This document shows positions 48,462-60,305 of a stretch of DNA of 64,000 nt, piece after piece (the stretch's first letter is position 1; each line of letters starts with the position of its first letter). The notes under the pieces are model-generated. The model was not told the DNA's origin. It did no database searches and saw only the letters and a program-made list of their open reading frames with translations. The DNA is from Ceratotherium simum simum (Eukaryota; Chordata; Mammalia; Perissodactyla; Rhinocerotidae), in the NCBI RefSeq assembly GCF_000283155.1, contig NW_004454182.1, positions 5,300,292 to 5,364,291 of the forward strand, given 5' to 3'. The position numbers and the translations under genes are program-made.

Positions 48462-50284
48462 GTAAAAGAACCTAAACTTGAGCAGCAGAAAAACAGGCTG
48501 GTGTTGGCAGACATGGTATCTACTTATTTGGTACGTGAAATTAAATCTTGACCAGGTGATATTTGAAAACTATTCAATACTTATTCTTCCTTTCAGTGTT
48601 GACTGTGCTTGTCTGCTCATGATTAAAATTGCTCACTATTCATCCAGGTACTAATGATTTTTCCTGAATGTTGTGTTCTACACATGTATTTCTACTTAAG
48701 TGTGCTTCTTCAGATGTCAGTTACCCAGAGGGCACATCATTAAGGATTTAATAAAATATATTTTTATGATGACATAAAATTATTTTATTGCTCTTTATTT
48801 AGACTATTTCTTGCCATACATATAAAATATCAACATAAAATGTTTCCATGTGCGATTTTAAAGCCTCCTTTTTAAAACAAAGACATAGTTTATCTGAATT
48901 CAACACCTTCGTTAGCACTGGCTTATAATGGAGTATGTTGGAAAGCACAAGTAATATGCATATGCCAAATGAATTCATTAGGACCAGTGTGATTACAGTG
49001 AATGTCAAATGAATTAATAATAATGGGACCTCTAAGTGTTACCATTACTTTCACAGTGTGTTACTGTTTTTATACTTATGAGCCCTGAGGATAAATGACG
49101 CTCACATATTACCCTTGTATATTAATTGTATCTTGATAATCAAAGGTTGGCTTAGCAATCTTGTGGGTAGTAAAAATTTCTAGCCCCCTGTACACTTAGA
49201 AATTACCATTATTTATAAGTTTCATTGGAGAGTGATTCAATATTTTAGGTTCTAATTATAAATGGCATTTATATTGGTCCTCCCACATGCTCACTGAAAT
49301 GTTACAGGATTTAGACATATGTTTTCCATGGCCAATCTTTAGAATAAAGAATTTAAATTGCTCCAGGCTTTTTCTAGGAGTTTGTGTTTTTATTTACTTG
49401 AGAATAGACAGTTTATTATAGATACTCATGTACACATATATACACATTTAATCTTCATTCTAATAAACTTATACATACAGAGGTACATACATAGACACAT
49501 ACTCAGTGTGGCTCACTTACATGATCTTGGAATAACTTTATCTTCTACAACAGCTCCCTCATTAGCAAAATTTTAATGAAACTACCTATCATATCCTTTT
49601 TTATGAATTTTGAAATATATGGCCACTCATATATAGAAGGTGCACCACATCTCTCTTTCCTCCCATTCCTAGCCTAGCTTTTCATTTTTCATTCTAATGA
49701 CAATTGGTTGCAGTTGCAGGTGGGTAGACTTCAGGATGGATGAAGAGAAAGGGTTGAAATGAAAGAAAATCCATTTGTTACTGCCACAGCAATGAGCAAT
49801 GGATAAATCTTATTTCAATCCTTAGGTAAAGTCATCATAAGGTCTAGACCTTCAAATATGGAGGAAGAGAAAAACAAAGGAAGAGTCTTCAAATCCTATG
49901 AGAAAGAAATCAGGAAACTAGAGTCCTATTTTGTTCTTTTTCCTTGAAGCATCAGTCCCTAATGTCTTTTATACTTTAATAAATGCAGACAGTCATTTGC
50001 TAATTTTAATGATCAAACTTAGTAAATCCACAAGCTCCCTCTCCAATTCTTGCTTGCTACTCATTACTTTTTCATATTTCTTGTTGCTAACTAAGAATAA
50101 GTCCAATAATTATTATTTCTATTTAAATGGTAGGTGCTCCTCCTAAGAGAAACTGGATAATCTGGAAACCCATCATTTGTAATGGTTTTTCTAATAGAAA
50201 ATATTCGGAATTTCAGACAGTCAACTCACAAGCATTCTTTTGCAATGCAACAATTCAAAAATAGATACTCTCTTTCCTGTTCAA
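48462..50284. other. unique AT-rich sequence
   Basis: No gene or nameable repeat in about 1.8 kb. Confidence 0.5.
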
Positions 50285-51133
50285 AATTTCAGTCACTGCC
50301 TTAAATGTCATAAATAGCATGCACCTCAAGTTTGTAGGTGATAGGAAACTGTGACAAATAATTAATTTAAAGGATGGCGGCATCTAGATTCAAAAGAATT
50401 TGTGCCAGCTTGAGCAATGGGTATATACCTGAACAAGAATATATGCAGTCCTAAACCTACAGTCCTTCCTCTGAAAAAAAAAATTTAAGTAAATTTCAGG
50501 GAGTAATCAACAAGGCTTGCCAGAATGTCTATGAAAATTACATTTTCGTTGACTACAAATTCAGCAATAGTCAACTATATGATAAGGCTAAAAATATTAA
50601 TACTCTTTTGGGCCATATTAATAGAAGTATGATATCAAAATCAAGGAGATGATAATCCCTCTGTACCCTAGTTTGGCAGGTCAAACACGAAGGACCATAT
50701 CCAGTTCTTAACATCCTATCTCAGGAAGGCATTGACACATTTGGTTGCTTCCAGACAGGAGGTGTGATATGCTTAAGAGGATTATAAAAGACGCCACAGG
50801 AGAAGTTGCTGAAGAAAATAAGAGATGATAAACTTCAGTGGGAAAATTATAGTTATCGTCAAATACTTAACGGACAAGCATGTGGAATGGAAAAAATTTA
50901 GTCTGTGATGCTCCAAAAATTAGAACCACACCTAATAGGATACAGCTACAGAATTATGGCTCACTGTAAGAGTTGAAACTAGAATTGGCTATTACATGAG
51001 TATATAAATTCATTACCACTGGTAGGATTCAAGCAGATATTTAAATGACTCCCTATCAGGGGGAGGGAGAAAGAGGGATATTATACAGAGGAGTAAAGCA
51101 TTACCTAGAGGGATGGATGAGATAGCGACTTCC
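50285..51133 (+). mobile_element. CR1/L3 LINE, sense, 5' segment
   Basis: An ancient CR1-clade LINE: 'agcttgagcaatgggtatat', 'gttgactacaaattcagcaa', 'gggccatattaatagaagta', 'gagatgataatccctctgta', 'ccatatccagttcttaacat', 'ggtaggattcaagcagatat' follow the L3 order. A residual reverse-transcriptase motif at 50328-50351 translates KFVGDRKL where CR1 enzymes have KFADDTKL, so a catalytic residue is lost. The element resumes after an inserted hAT at about 51371. Confidence 0.85.
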
Positions 51134-51370
51134 AATTTTTTTTTATTTTTTTTACTGTGGCCCACAGTAGGAAAGACATTTTACATTATGAGTCTTCACA
51201 CATATTCAAAATTCACACATATTCAAAATAATACTTAGCCTATCTGCACACAATTCACTCATATATTCTATCTAGTCTGGTTTGACCAATTTCATTTCTA
51301 CATCCTATTGCATCTCACTAGGTGGATTTCACATCCCAATAATGGATCATGATCCAAAATTGGAAAAACA
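51134..51370. mobile_element. non-autonomous hAT element in CR1/L3
   Basis: Between the two L3 parts lies a unit with inverted ends (cttccaattttt / ccaaaattggaaaaacattg) and the wording 'actgtggcccacagtaggaa', 'aagacattttacattatgag' and 'aatggatcatgatccaaaat', as in Charlie-related non-autonomous hAT elements. It contains an exact 17-bp tandem duplication (51195-51228). Confidence 0.65.
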
Positions 51371-51418
51371 TTGAACTAGATGACCACTTTCAACTCTAAG
51401 ATTCTGTCATTCTGGTAG
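51371..51418 (+). mobile_element. CR1/L3 LINE, 3' terminus
   Basis: 'aactagatgaccactttcaa' and 'ctctaagattctgtcattct' are the typical CR1/L3 3' end with its ATTCT-type terminus, completing the element interrupted at 51134. Confidence 0.88.
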
Positions 51419-53735
51419 ATGTAATGGAGAGGGCTGAGCATTTCCGATAGTTAGAAATGGGTGCTCCCTATGTAATTGACAGTCATAAAAAAATATATAG
51501 CATTATTATGAATTTCCTTGGACTTTTCTCACAATTTTGACTTCAATTTAAATTTAGAAATATAATAAAAAATATAATCATTTGGGACACTTTATTGGAG
51601 TACACGTACAGAACCTATTTTGATTTCATAATAATACACAGCAATAAAGTCTAGCACCTAAAGGAAAGGGATGCAACAGAGGTTCTTATCTACTTCTTGA
51701 TGATTCCATGTAACTTTTCTTATCACTAACAAAGATAATGTGGTATAGTATGTGGCTGGTGGACATGAAGGGGCACAGGTGGATGACAATTAGTGACTCT
51801 CAGCATCTTATTACTAGAATAAGAATGGAGAGCTAAAATATAAGACTTGAACATCTACCTGTGACTTATACTAGCTACCAACAAGTGTCTGTGAGTACAT
51901 TATTCAAATACAACAATCCTACAAGGAACATCTCAGACAATGAGAAGGAAGCTTGGGGAAATAAAGGGAATTGCCCAAAGCCATGATCAGAACTGGGTAG
52001 AATTGCTGCAGCCTTAAGAACATTATAAAAAAGAGTAAAGGCTTGGATGGTCCTTCATGGGCCTCATTGTTTTTATCCATAGGATATAGAATAAGTAACT
52101 TTTCAGGTGGGAGAGTTTTCAGGAGAGAGGAGAAAAGAGACGTGGGAGAAGTGATGTGGTAAAGAAAATTAGACTCATCATATGACTTAAATGCATCTTT
52201 CCAAACACTTTCTATATTTGCTGTTAGTGATTTTGATTTATGTTTCTTTTAAAAGATCACTTTTCACTGAAACTTTTGAAGAAACAAAATCCACTCCTTA
52301 CAGGAAAAAATTATGCAGATTCTCTGAGGCAGATAGCTCTTAAAAAACAAGCACACTCCCAAATCACTGTGTGCTTTGTGGCGCAGTTGAAAAGACTGAA
52401 AATCTGGACAGGTTGGTCTCTGTATCATCAATCAGATGTTCATACACTTGAGATGTTTACACCCTATAAATTTCATTCACTTCCATTTTGTAAATCAAAT
52501 GTTTACTGTATATTACTGAGAAATATAGCTAGAAAGGAAACATAAAAGTTATCTTCTCTGGTTTACTTAGGATAATCAAATTTGCACTTACAGATCTCAT
52601 ATTCACGTATTTATACCCACTGCTTGTCCTCATATGTATTTACTTTTATGTGTAATAGTGGACAGCTCCTCTACTCAGAAATGCATTTTTTATTCTCTCA
52701 GAAAAGGTTAGAACTGAATTGCTCTGGGTATCTTCCAGAGAATGCTGGATTGTTCTATTAAGCTCATGCAACCCTGGCAGGACCTGACCCTTCTTTAGTC
52801 ATTGGGAGATGGGTTTACTTTCAGAGACAAACCTGAACGTGCAGGGCTGGCTTGACAATTTGGACACGGGGAATCCCTGCCCCACCTTTCAGTACCTCCT
52901 TATCTCTTGTTGGCACTTTTTACCTGGAGGCCTCACAGCTAATGACCTGACTGTGCACTTGCCCACACCTGGCTCCTAGCCCGCTTCATAGAGTCACCAG
53001 CTGCCCTCTCTGGGCCAATCAAAGAAAAGAAATTACTACAGCAGAAAATGACTTAGGGACTTGGCTGCAAGTGGTGACTTAAAGATTTGGCACCATGTCT
53101 GGGCCTTGCTGGTGGTGGCAGGTGGTAAGACAAGGCAGCTGTTTCAGATCTCCATCAGGGATTGCTTTGGGACACAGAGTCAGTGAAGATCTGGGAGATG
53201 TTTGAATCCTTTGAAAGTAGATTTTCTTGTTCCGGCTCCAAGCCCTAAAATTTTCTCTCAATGCCAGTATAGGAATTAGTTATTCTATCTACGCATGGGA
53301 CCACTCATGACCATAAGCATCTCAAACATTTCCCTAAAAACATTGTGAGTTCAAAGAGAAAAACAGCAATTTAATGAATTGATCAGACGATCGGTCAACC
53401 CAACACTAAAATAAATTAAGCTGGTGACCCTGAGCTCAATTATTGTAAGTCAGCGCTAGGGGGTCTGAAGACATGGACGACATAACTCATGCAGATTCAG
53501 CTACAGGGCAAGTGGGACATAAGTAAGAAGAGGAAGAAACCAAGATGAGCCGCAAGCCCAGCTGCAGGACTAGTCCCTAATAACTTCAGGCATCTGGAGT
53601 AACAGACCTGCAACATCTAGTGGAATCCAAGAGGGTGGGGCATATCAGCCAGGATCTCAGGCATCATTGATTCTCAGAGTCAAGGGGTGACAGCATTAAT
53701 ATTCTGGAGAACTCAGTCAGTCTGATGCAAAACGT
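51419..53735. other. unique sequence
   Basis: About 2.3 kb without a gene or nameable repeat. The 101-codon frame at 52240-52545 has no recognisable domain. Confidence 0.5.
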
Positions 53736-54065
53736 CATCTAGTAGATGGAAGGCACGGGATGTTTAGGCAGTGAAACTATTCTGTTTGATACTAGAATGG
53801 TGGATACATGTCATTATACTTTTGTCAAAACCCGTTGAATGTATAACACAAAGAGTGAACCTTATGGACTCTGGTTGATAGTGATGTGTCAATGCTGGTT
53901 CATCCTTATAACAAATATATTACACTGGTGCAGGATGTTGATGGGGGAGAGGCTATATGTGTGTGGGAAAGGGGTATATGAGAACCCTCCATACTTTCTG
54001 CTCAGTTTAGCTGTGGACCTAAAACTGGTCTAAAAGACATAGTATAATAATAATCATAATAATTT
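53736..54065 (+). mobile_element. L1M 3' UTR end, sense
   Basis: Old L1 3'-UTR wording: 'cagtgaaactattctgtttg', 'atactagaatggtggataca', 'aacacaaagagtgaacctta', 'gtgatgtgtcaatgctggtt', 'tgctcagtttagctgtggac', 'ctaaaactggtctaaaagac', ending in an AATAAT-rich tail. 5'-truncated. Confidence 0.88.
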
Positions 54066-54334
54066 TCAAAGCCTGATCTAACCATCTAGCCTGAGGAACA
54101 GGTGGCAGGAAGGAAAGCTGTATGGGCCACAATCAAGCTGGGCTCCCTTCCCAGTGGAAGAGTCTGGAGTAAAATAAGAAAATCAAGAGGGTCAGACATA
54201 CAAGGGAATAGGCATTCAGGTTCCCAAAGGCTCCTGTAGGAACATCAGACCAGAGCTTGTGGGAATTCTCCAGAACCGTGTCCCGGGCTCGCGGGTGGAT
54301 GAGGAGACTCAACATTGGCCGGGATGAGCACAGC
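54066..54334. other. unique sequence
   Basis: Nothing recognised. Confidence 0.5.
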
Positions 54335-54425
54335 TTGGTTCTAACCTCTGGTGGTGGAGACTGGGTCTCATTTATTGCTGTAAGTCCAACTTCTAGAACT
54401 GTGCCTATGGCACACGAGGGTAAAG
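54335..54425 (+). mobile_element. L2 3'-end fragment, sense
   Basis: 'tggtggagactgggtctcat', 'ttattgctgtaagtccaact' and 'agaactgtgcctatggcaca' are a diverged L2 terminus. Confidence 0.65.
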
Positions 54426-54659
54426 GGAGGCAGGAGTGCAGCTAAGTCGGTCCCTGCAGCCAAGTGTACAATAATCAAGCCTGACAGTAGATAAGTTAGG
54501 ATTCCCATTCTAGAAAGCTCCGTTTATTCAGAAACTCCACCACGACAGAGTCTGGTGAGCCTCATAGGTGTGCTGCCAATAAAGGGGACATCGTAAGGGA
54601 GCAGAGCAATAGTGCCACTGCTCTTCACAAAGCAGCATAAAGAGGGTGTTTTGTTGACA

Positions 54660-54755
54660 TTGGCTATAATTATTAGCAAAAGTACATCACATTTAGGGCA
54701 TGAGACCTTGGCTATAATTATTAGCAAAAGTACATCACATTTAGGGCATGAGACC
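54660..54755. repeat. exact 48-bp tandem duplication
   Basis: The 48-bp unit at 54660-54707 (beginning ttggctataattattagc, ending catgagacc) is repeated without a mismatch at 54708-54755. Identity over the whole unit implies a recent slippage or unequal exchange, or an assembly artefact. Confidence 0.98.
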
Positions 54756-54769
54756 TCAGCCCACTGTCT

Positions 54770-54872
54770 GGTCTGGACCACTCGCTAGCTACGACCACTT
54801 ACAGCTTCCCTTCTCTGACCTTCAGTTTCTTCTTTAAAATGTGAGGGCACTTTGGAGACCCTATCACAAATA
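54770..54872 (+). mobile_element. MIR-like fragment, sense
   Basis: 'ctagctacgaccacttacag', 'gaccttcagtttcttcttta' and 'aaatgtgagggcactttgga' match the MIR core order, weakly. Confidence 0.5.
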
Positions 54873-57229
54873 TAAAATATGATCATTCATATAGTAAAAT
54901 ATATTTTTATAGATATAAAATTTCTTTCTGCCTTTCCCCATTTTTATTTGTAGCTTGCAAAAGCAAATGACTAAAATTACCCTCAGAAAGAGTCATCTGC
55001 AAAGATTAAAGGGGTCAGACATTAGCTTTAAAGCTGATGATGTATGAGAAAGATTATAAGGATTTTTCCCTCTTTCAATAAACTCTTCTGACCCAAAGGG
55101 AGAGTGAAGTTCCCTCAAGCAGAGGATGGAGAGCATCTGATGTTGGGGTTCTCTTGTTATGTTCTGTTTCATCCAGAAAACTTTCTCCACTTGAAGTCAA
55201 TGACCCCCAAATGATCTGTCTCTCCCAGTGGGAACAGAAGCTTTGCCTCTACCAGGAGTTCTCAGCTATTTTCTCATTTTAATCCTTTCCGCTCCTTCCT
55301 TGCTGAGGGCAGCAGAGCTGCATTTGCTTCACAGTGTCCGCTCCGGAGGAGGCTGTCAGGCTTCTTAGAAACCAACCCTTCCTTGGCTAGAAATGTCCTC
55401 GAGCAGTGGAGTACACTGTTGATTCCCTATTCTTTCCTAAGTGCCAGCAGCATTGCCACTCTTCCTGCTGTTTAATCCAAGGTTGTAGCGACAAAACAGG
55501 CTCCGCTGTAGCACTGCGCCCTGACCATGCTTCAGGTTACCTGGTTGACACTCGAGCCGCACTTGAGCAGCGAGTTGGAGGTTGTTAACCAGGCGATTTG
55601 TCCTTGTGGCCCTCACTGTCAAGTGCAATGAAAGTGGGGCAGCCATTCTGAATAAAAGCAACCGACAAACTTGGAAACACCCAACTTTCGGATGACCCAC
55701 AACTGGCCCATGTCTGCTCCTGGGTACAGGACGTCCCACCACTGAGTCATGCTCATGCTTTCACACTTTCCTTACCTCTTCTGTGTTTCTTCCCATCCCT
55801 GTCTTGTTCTCTCCCTTCTAACCTAACTCCCTGGAGCAGGTTCATTTTAATAGAGTAAAGGACCAGTGCAGAAGGAAAAGGGGCACTCTGCTGGTTTGAA
55901 TCTCTTTTCTTGGAAAAGGAGAAGAAAACCCCTTCTGTTCCTCTTTACCGCCTCGTCCACTTTCTCCTTCCCCTCCTCCACTTCTTCCCCATCTTCCCTC
56001 TCTTCCTCCATTCTCACGCCATGACCTCCTATTCTCAAGACCAGGAACTCAGGATAATTCTAGTAGTATTAGAGTTCAGCTACAGTCCAATGGGCTAAAT
56101 AGGCTTTGGGGGGACAACTAGGAACCAAGTCATCTTCTATAAGGTGTTTCCATGGGAAATACACTTTAAATTCCAAACAACTCACTTAACATGTTAAGAC
56201 CTGGACCCACTCTTAAGTTGGAGACAGCTTATAGTGCTGTGTGTCTTTTGGATCGCTGTCTCCTGTAGTTAAGAATTCAAGATAATTCCCCAAGTCCACT
56301 AAAGTATCAAACAGTTGTATATTTTGCTAAATCATATTAATCTCTAAGAACATCATAAATTTGTTTACTTAGCCCTGCCAGTCTGAGTAATGACATGCAA
56401 TTGATCTTTGTCTGACAGAGTCTGAAACACTGGCTCAGGACATCACACCGATCAGAATCTGGAAAAAGCGTTTGGGGTTAAACACGCCAGGTATGGGCCG
56501 GACAGATGGCAGAGCAGTGGTGCCTCGTGTTGTCATGCACATAATCTGATTTTCTGAAATGACCTCGAGACACCAATTTGCTCTGCTCGATATCAGGTGT
56601 GCTGTGAGGAGCCCAGTCTCCGGGGAACGCTAACACCACTTTTCTGCACTTCTCATCTGTGGGCTAATGGGCAGCACTCTCATTGGAAATGGCACTGTTT
56701 GCTCTGCGAACAGGAAGAAATTGTTAAAATGCTGGTAGCTCTAGCAAGCAGCAGGTGTGGCAGTCTACCATGAATCGATAATTGAAAAGAATTTTTTTAG
56801 TTGCAACTTTGGCACCCAACAGTACATAAATAATACCATTTGGAGTTCCAACAATGCACAAGGATTGAGTTTAATTTTTGTTTGAACGACTGTTGATATC
56901 CATTGTTCCCTTTCTTTCTTTCCCAAAACCAGTTTGTTATTTTTCCATGTTCAACCTTGAAAAGAATTAAATTTTCCAGTGATATACCACAGCATTATTT
57001 TCTGTTCAGTGAATTAGTAATAATAATGACCTTTGAATTTACTTTTAGTGCACTTTCTACACCTTCTAATAGGAGAAGGGTATCTATTTTTCTTTCACTC
57101 AGAAAATTGAGAGAACCAGAGTCTTGAGCTGTCTACTTAATGAAGGATTTTGCAAAGTACCAGATATTCAATTAGGAAACTCTACCAACTTTTCCAACTT
57201 GATCTTAGGACACTTCTATATTTTGCTTT
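54873..57229. other. repeat-poor unique sequence with GC patch
   Basis: No gene found. The segment 55290-55740 is richer in G+C and in CpG than anything else in the window outside the SINEs. A pyrimidine-rich run spans about 55930-56015. Short frames on both strands across the GC patch (60-101 codons) have no domains. Confidence 0.5.
55290..55740. promoter_or_regulatory. candidate regulatory GC/CpG-rich patch
   Basis: Unmethylated-looking sequence context: CpGs survive at roughly 55340, 55346, 55400, 55490, 55503, 55518, 55554-55560, 55573 and 55592, with repeat-free flanks. It is too short and too CpG-poor to call a CpG island. It could be an enhancer, or an untranslated exon or promoter of a lncRNA. 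Confidence 0.3.
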
Positions 57230-57247
57230 AAAAATTAGATATTATGA

Positions 57248-57462
57248 GGGCCGGCTCCATGGCTTAGCGGTTAAGTGCGTGCGCTCTGATGCTGGCGGCC
57301 CGGGTTCGGATCCCGGGCGCGCCCCGAGGCACCGCTTCTCCGTCCAACGCGAGGCCGAGTCCCACGTACAGCAACTAGAAGGATGTGAACCTACGACATA
57401 CAACTATCTACTGGGGCTTTGGGGGGAAAAACATGAAAAAATAAAATCTTTAAAAAAAAAAA
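57248..57462 (+). mobile_element. young short-type ERE SINE, sense
   Basis: Head GGCCGGCTCCATGGCTTAGCGG, intact B box GGTTCGGATCCC, many surviving CpGs, 'gcaactagaaggatgtgaac', 'ctactggggctttggggg', and poly(A). A perfect 18-bp target duplication, aaaaattagatattatga, lies at 57230-57247 and 57463-57480. This is one of the two youngest-looking insertions in the window. A 141-codon plus frame running through it is spurious. Confidence 0.98.
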
Positions 57463-57480
57463 AAAAATTAGATATTATGA

Positions 57481-58039
57481 AACTTTCAGCCAAAATTACA
57501 CTCTTACATCCTAAACCTAGCAAATGGAGAAACTCATTTCTCTCTCTGGATTTATTCAATACTAAAACTACATAATTTTATCAGTTGTCAAACACTTATT
57601 TAATAAGGTAAACAATTATTTCCAGTCTTGGCAACAGAATTATTGATGGATTGATAAAAATTTTTACTTTTTAACCACTTTGGTTGGTAATACGCAGACA
57701 AGATTTTGTCATCAGGAGAAACTTTCCATAGTATGAGATTTTAAAGTACAAGGTCTTAAAGACAAATATATTATATAAAAAATGACCTAATAGCAATAGT
57801 TTTAAATTACTGGCTGTATCAATGGAAGACAATATTTCTCTTGAGAACCTTTAGCTCTGGATGTTTAGGGACTTCTGGGTATAGAACACTGTTTTGATTT
57901 ATTGCAAAATCATTCTTATTTCCCAGCAAAGAAAAATCTATTTTAAATATTTGACATTTTAATTGATGACGTGTATGGGAAGCACTGATCTGCCCATGTG
58001 TGGGATTTGATGTTCATTTCTAGCTCTTAATTTCTGTCT
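57481..58039. other. unique AT-rich sequence
   Basis: No gene or nameable repeat. Confidence 0.5.
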
Positions 58040-58498
58040 ATTAATTGGGAAATTGACACCCTGGAATATATTCAAAGGAAAAGACTAGGATCTTGAAAAA
58101 GCTGGGAAAAAATACTATCTGAAGAAGGCCTGAAGGATTTAGGTATTTAGCATGGAGAAGTCCAGGGGTAGTGGCAACAAAGATATACTTTTAGGGATGG
58201 AAGGACCAGTTATGGAGAAAAGGCACTAATCTTAGACTGTTGTTTTTAAAGATGGAATTACCACCAAAGGTTAGAATTTAGAGAGACGCAGTCTTTAATT
58301 CAGTAAAAGAATGAAGCTACTAACTTTTAGAACTATTACAAATAGTGTGGGCTCCAACATCATTTGATCCTGGTCACTGTTACAGGAATTCCTGCGATAG
58401 TAAAAGAAACCATTTGATAGAATCAGTGTAGAGAGGGTGAGAGCTGGGATCAGATCACCTTGAAGTCCCTTCCAAGAAGACTGAATTCTGTTCTTCTA
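58040..58498 (+). mobile_element. CR1/L3 LINE 3' end, sense
   Basis: 'ccctggaatatattcaaagg', 'gcctgaaggatttaggtatt', 'tagcatggagaagtccaggg', 'agaatttagagagacgcagt', then 'caccttgaagtcccttccaa' and 'gactgaattctgttctt' follow the CR1/L3 3'-end order with many substitutions. Confidence 0.75.
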
Positions 58499-59195
58499 GG
58501 TGAATCTGTGCACATCCTTTGTGTGCAAATATACTTTAGTATCCATTTCTGATCCTGCGGCTTCTGGCCCAGCCTTACACTTTTCCAGTATACGCTTGCT
58601 CTCAACTCCTCTGCCTGCAAAGTTGATTCCACACACTGATTCATCTACACCCCATACAAGTATTTATTTTCACATGCCTAAAGTTGGGATGAGAAAAAGC
58701 TGAAGTCAACAATTCTCAAAAAAGTGTTCGGAACACGAGTTTTCTTTTTGAAAAACGAAGACTATCTTAAATGGTAGACAAGTTGCATATGTGTCATCTA
58801 AAATTTCATCGCACCAGCCAATGGCGCGCTATTAAACGCATCTAAATTCCCTGTCTTCCTTTTCAGAATCTGTTTACAAAAGGATTCCTAAACACAGATG
58901 GAACCATTTCTGCCTGCACATATTAATTTGTGTTTTTATTTATGCACTTCTGATCTTGATGACGTTTTCTCCATTAGCCTGACACCAAGTCATTTTTTAT
59001 ACATGTCCTGCGGAAAGGTGGCCCTTGCCCTGCAGTCAACCTCGCAAATCCCCGCCGCACACGCATGCATTTTTTATTGTTCTCACATGTTGCTTAACAG
59101 CCTGTGTGATTACTGCTTTACAGCGCAGCAGATGGGGTTCTTGCATAGCGGTGAAACAGATGAGATGCTCAAATCGATTGTTTTATCAACAATCA

Positions 59196-59700
59196 GTTGC
59201 AGATAAAAATCATTTTAATGAGAGAAATTAATGGTGTTTGCAAACATGATGTTAATTAAAGAACATTGCCTAGGCGTTTTTTCGCCTCTCTCTTTTTTCT
59301 GCACACAATTTTTTGTTACCCATGACATCTTTCATTATTGACTCATGCCCCAAAGAAAAGGCGATTAAAATCTGCTTTTGTTTGATGTAGCTTTTATTGA
59401 AGAAAGAAATAGATCTTTCTGAAGCTTCCTGGTGAGATGAAAGTCTAATTATCTCCACAAATGAAAGGAAAAGCTTTAATTAGGCCTGTGCTGAATCCGT
59501 GCACTGTGAATTTGTGCGTTGTGATGGATGGAGCCCGCATCTCCTCCGTGACCGCGGCTGAAATAATGAAGGAAGAGGAGAGGTAGCCCCATCCCATGAT
59601 TCAGCTGGCAGAGTGGAGTTGGAGGCACACCTGGGTTGCGAGCGAGTGCCCAGAGCAGCTGCCACAGGCCAGTTTCAGTGCAGGGCATTCGGCTGTTTTA
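59196..59700. promoter_or_regulatory. candidate enhancer with forkhead palindrome
   Basis: Within a repeat-free block, TGTTTGCAAACA (59235-59246) is a perfect palindrome of two overlapping forkhead (TGTTTGC) sites. It is followed at once by TTAATTAA (59252-59259), and a further TAATTAG lies near 59477. Homeodomain plus forkhead clusters in repeat-free desert DNA are typical of developmental enhancers. CpGs persist at 59497-59560. Function is inferred only. Confidence 0.35.
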
Positions 59701-60122
59701 CAGCCTCCCTCTGAGCTTTGATCTCTCTTCAGACAGCAGGGGTCCTAACAAATCAAGCTTTTCATGTTTCACTCAGTTTCACTCTCCTTTGCTCCGCCAT
59801 TCACACTGGAACTCCAAAGAGGATGGATAAAATATTGTCTTTTTCTGAAGCAATTAATGATCAGCAGCTGACAGGATTGAAGTGGGTATTTTGCCTTACA
59901 AGCAGTATTTTAAGCTTGACTGTAGGGAGGATGCTAGCGAAAGAAATGAATTATTTATTTAACTTTTTACTTGTTTATTTCACTGTTTACCATTTTGCTA
60001 ATCACTTGAGCGTAAGGCTTCATCTGTAGGCACACTTCTGGAAATGTGCTGAAACGTCCACCTGGGTACGAAGGGTGACATTGCAAATTATTTTAAACTG
60101 CTAATTGTCACATGGGAGAAAG

Positions 60123-60305
60123 CTAAAAATACCAAATATGGCTGGATTCCTTATTTTGCCCCACTTTTGCCATGCTGAATGCAATTTGGTCTATTTTCAT
60201 GTCATCCCTCCCACTGATGCCAGGAAGGTCAAACTCTTACTTGCACTCTCGTTGCTTGCTGTTAATCTATTCCTTTCAGTGAATCCAAAAGCAGTTCTGA
60301 CGTCA
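60123..60305. promoter_or_regulatory. candidate element with CArG box and CRE
   Basis: CCAAATATGG (60132-60141) is an exact CArG box (SRF site). CTAAAAATAC directly before it (60123-60132) is one base from a MEF2 site. TGACGTCA (60298-60305) is the full palindromic CRE bound by CREB/ATF dimers. All three in under 190 bp of repeat-free DNA suggest an activity- or serum-responsive enhancer; a chance cluster cannot be excluded. Confidence 0.4.

Noticed and set aside
57150..57575. 141-codon plus-strand open frame
   Set aside because: Most of it translates the young ERE SINE at 57248-57462, whose insertion is datable by its target duplication; not a gene.
59476..59688. 70-codon minus frame over the 59.5 kb block as a coding exon
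   Set aside because: No splice sites in phase, two competing frames, and the block is better explained as non-coding regulatory DNA.
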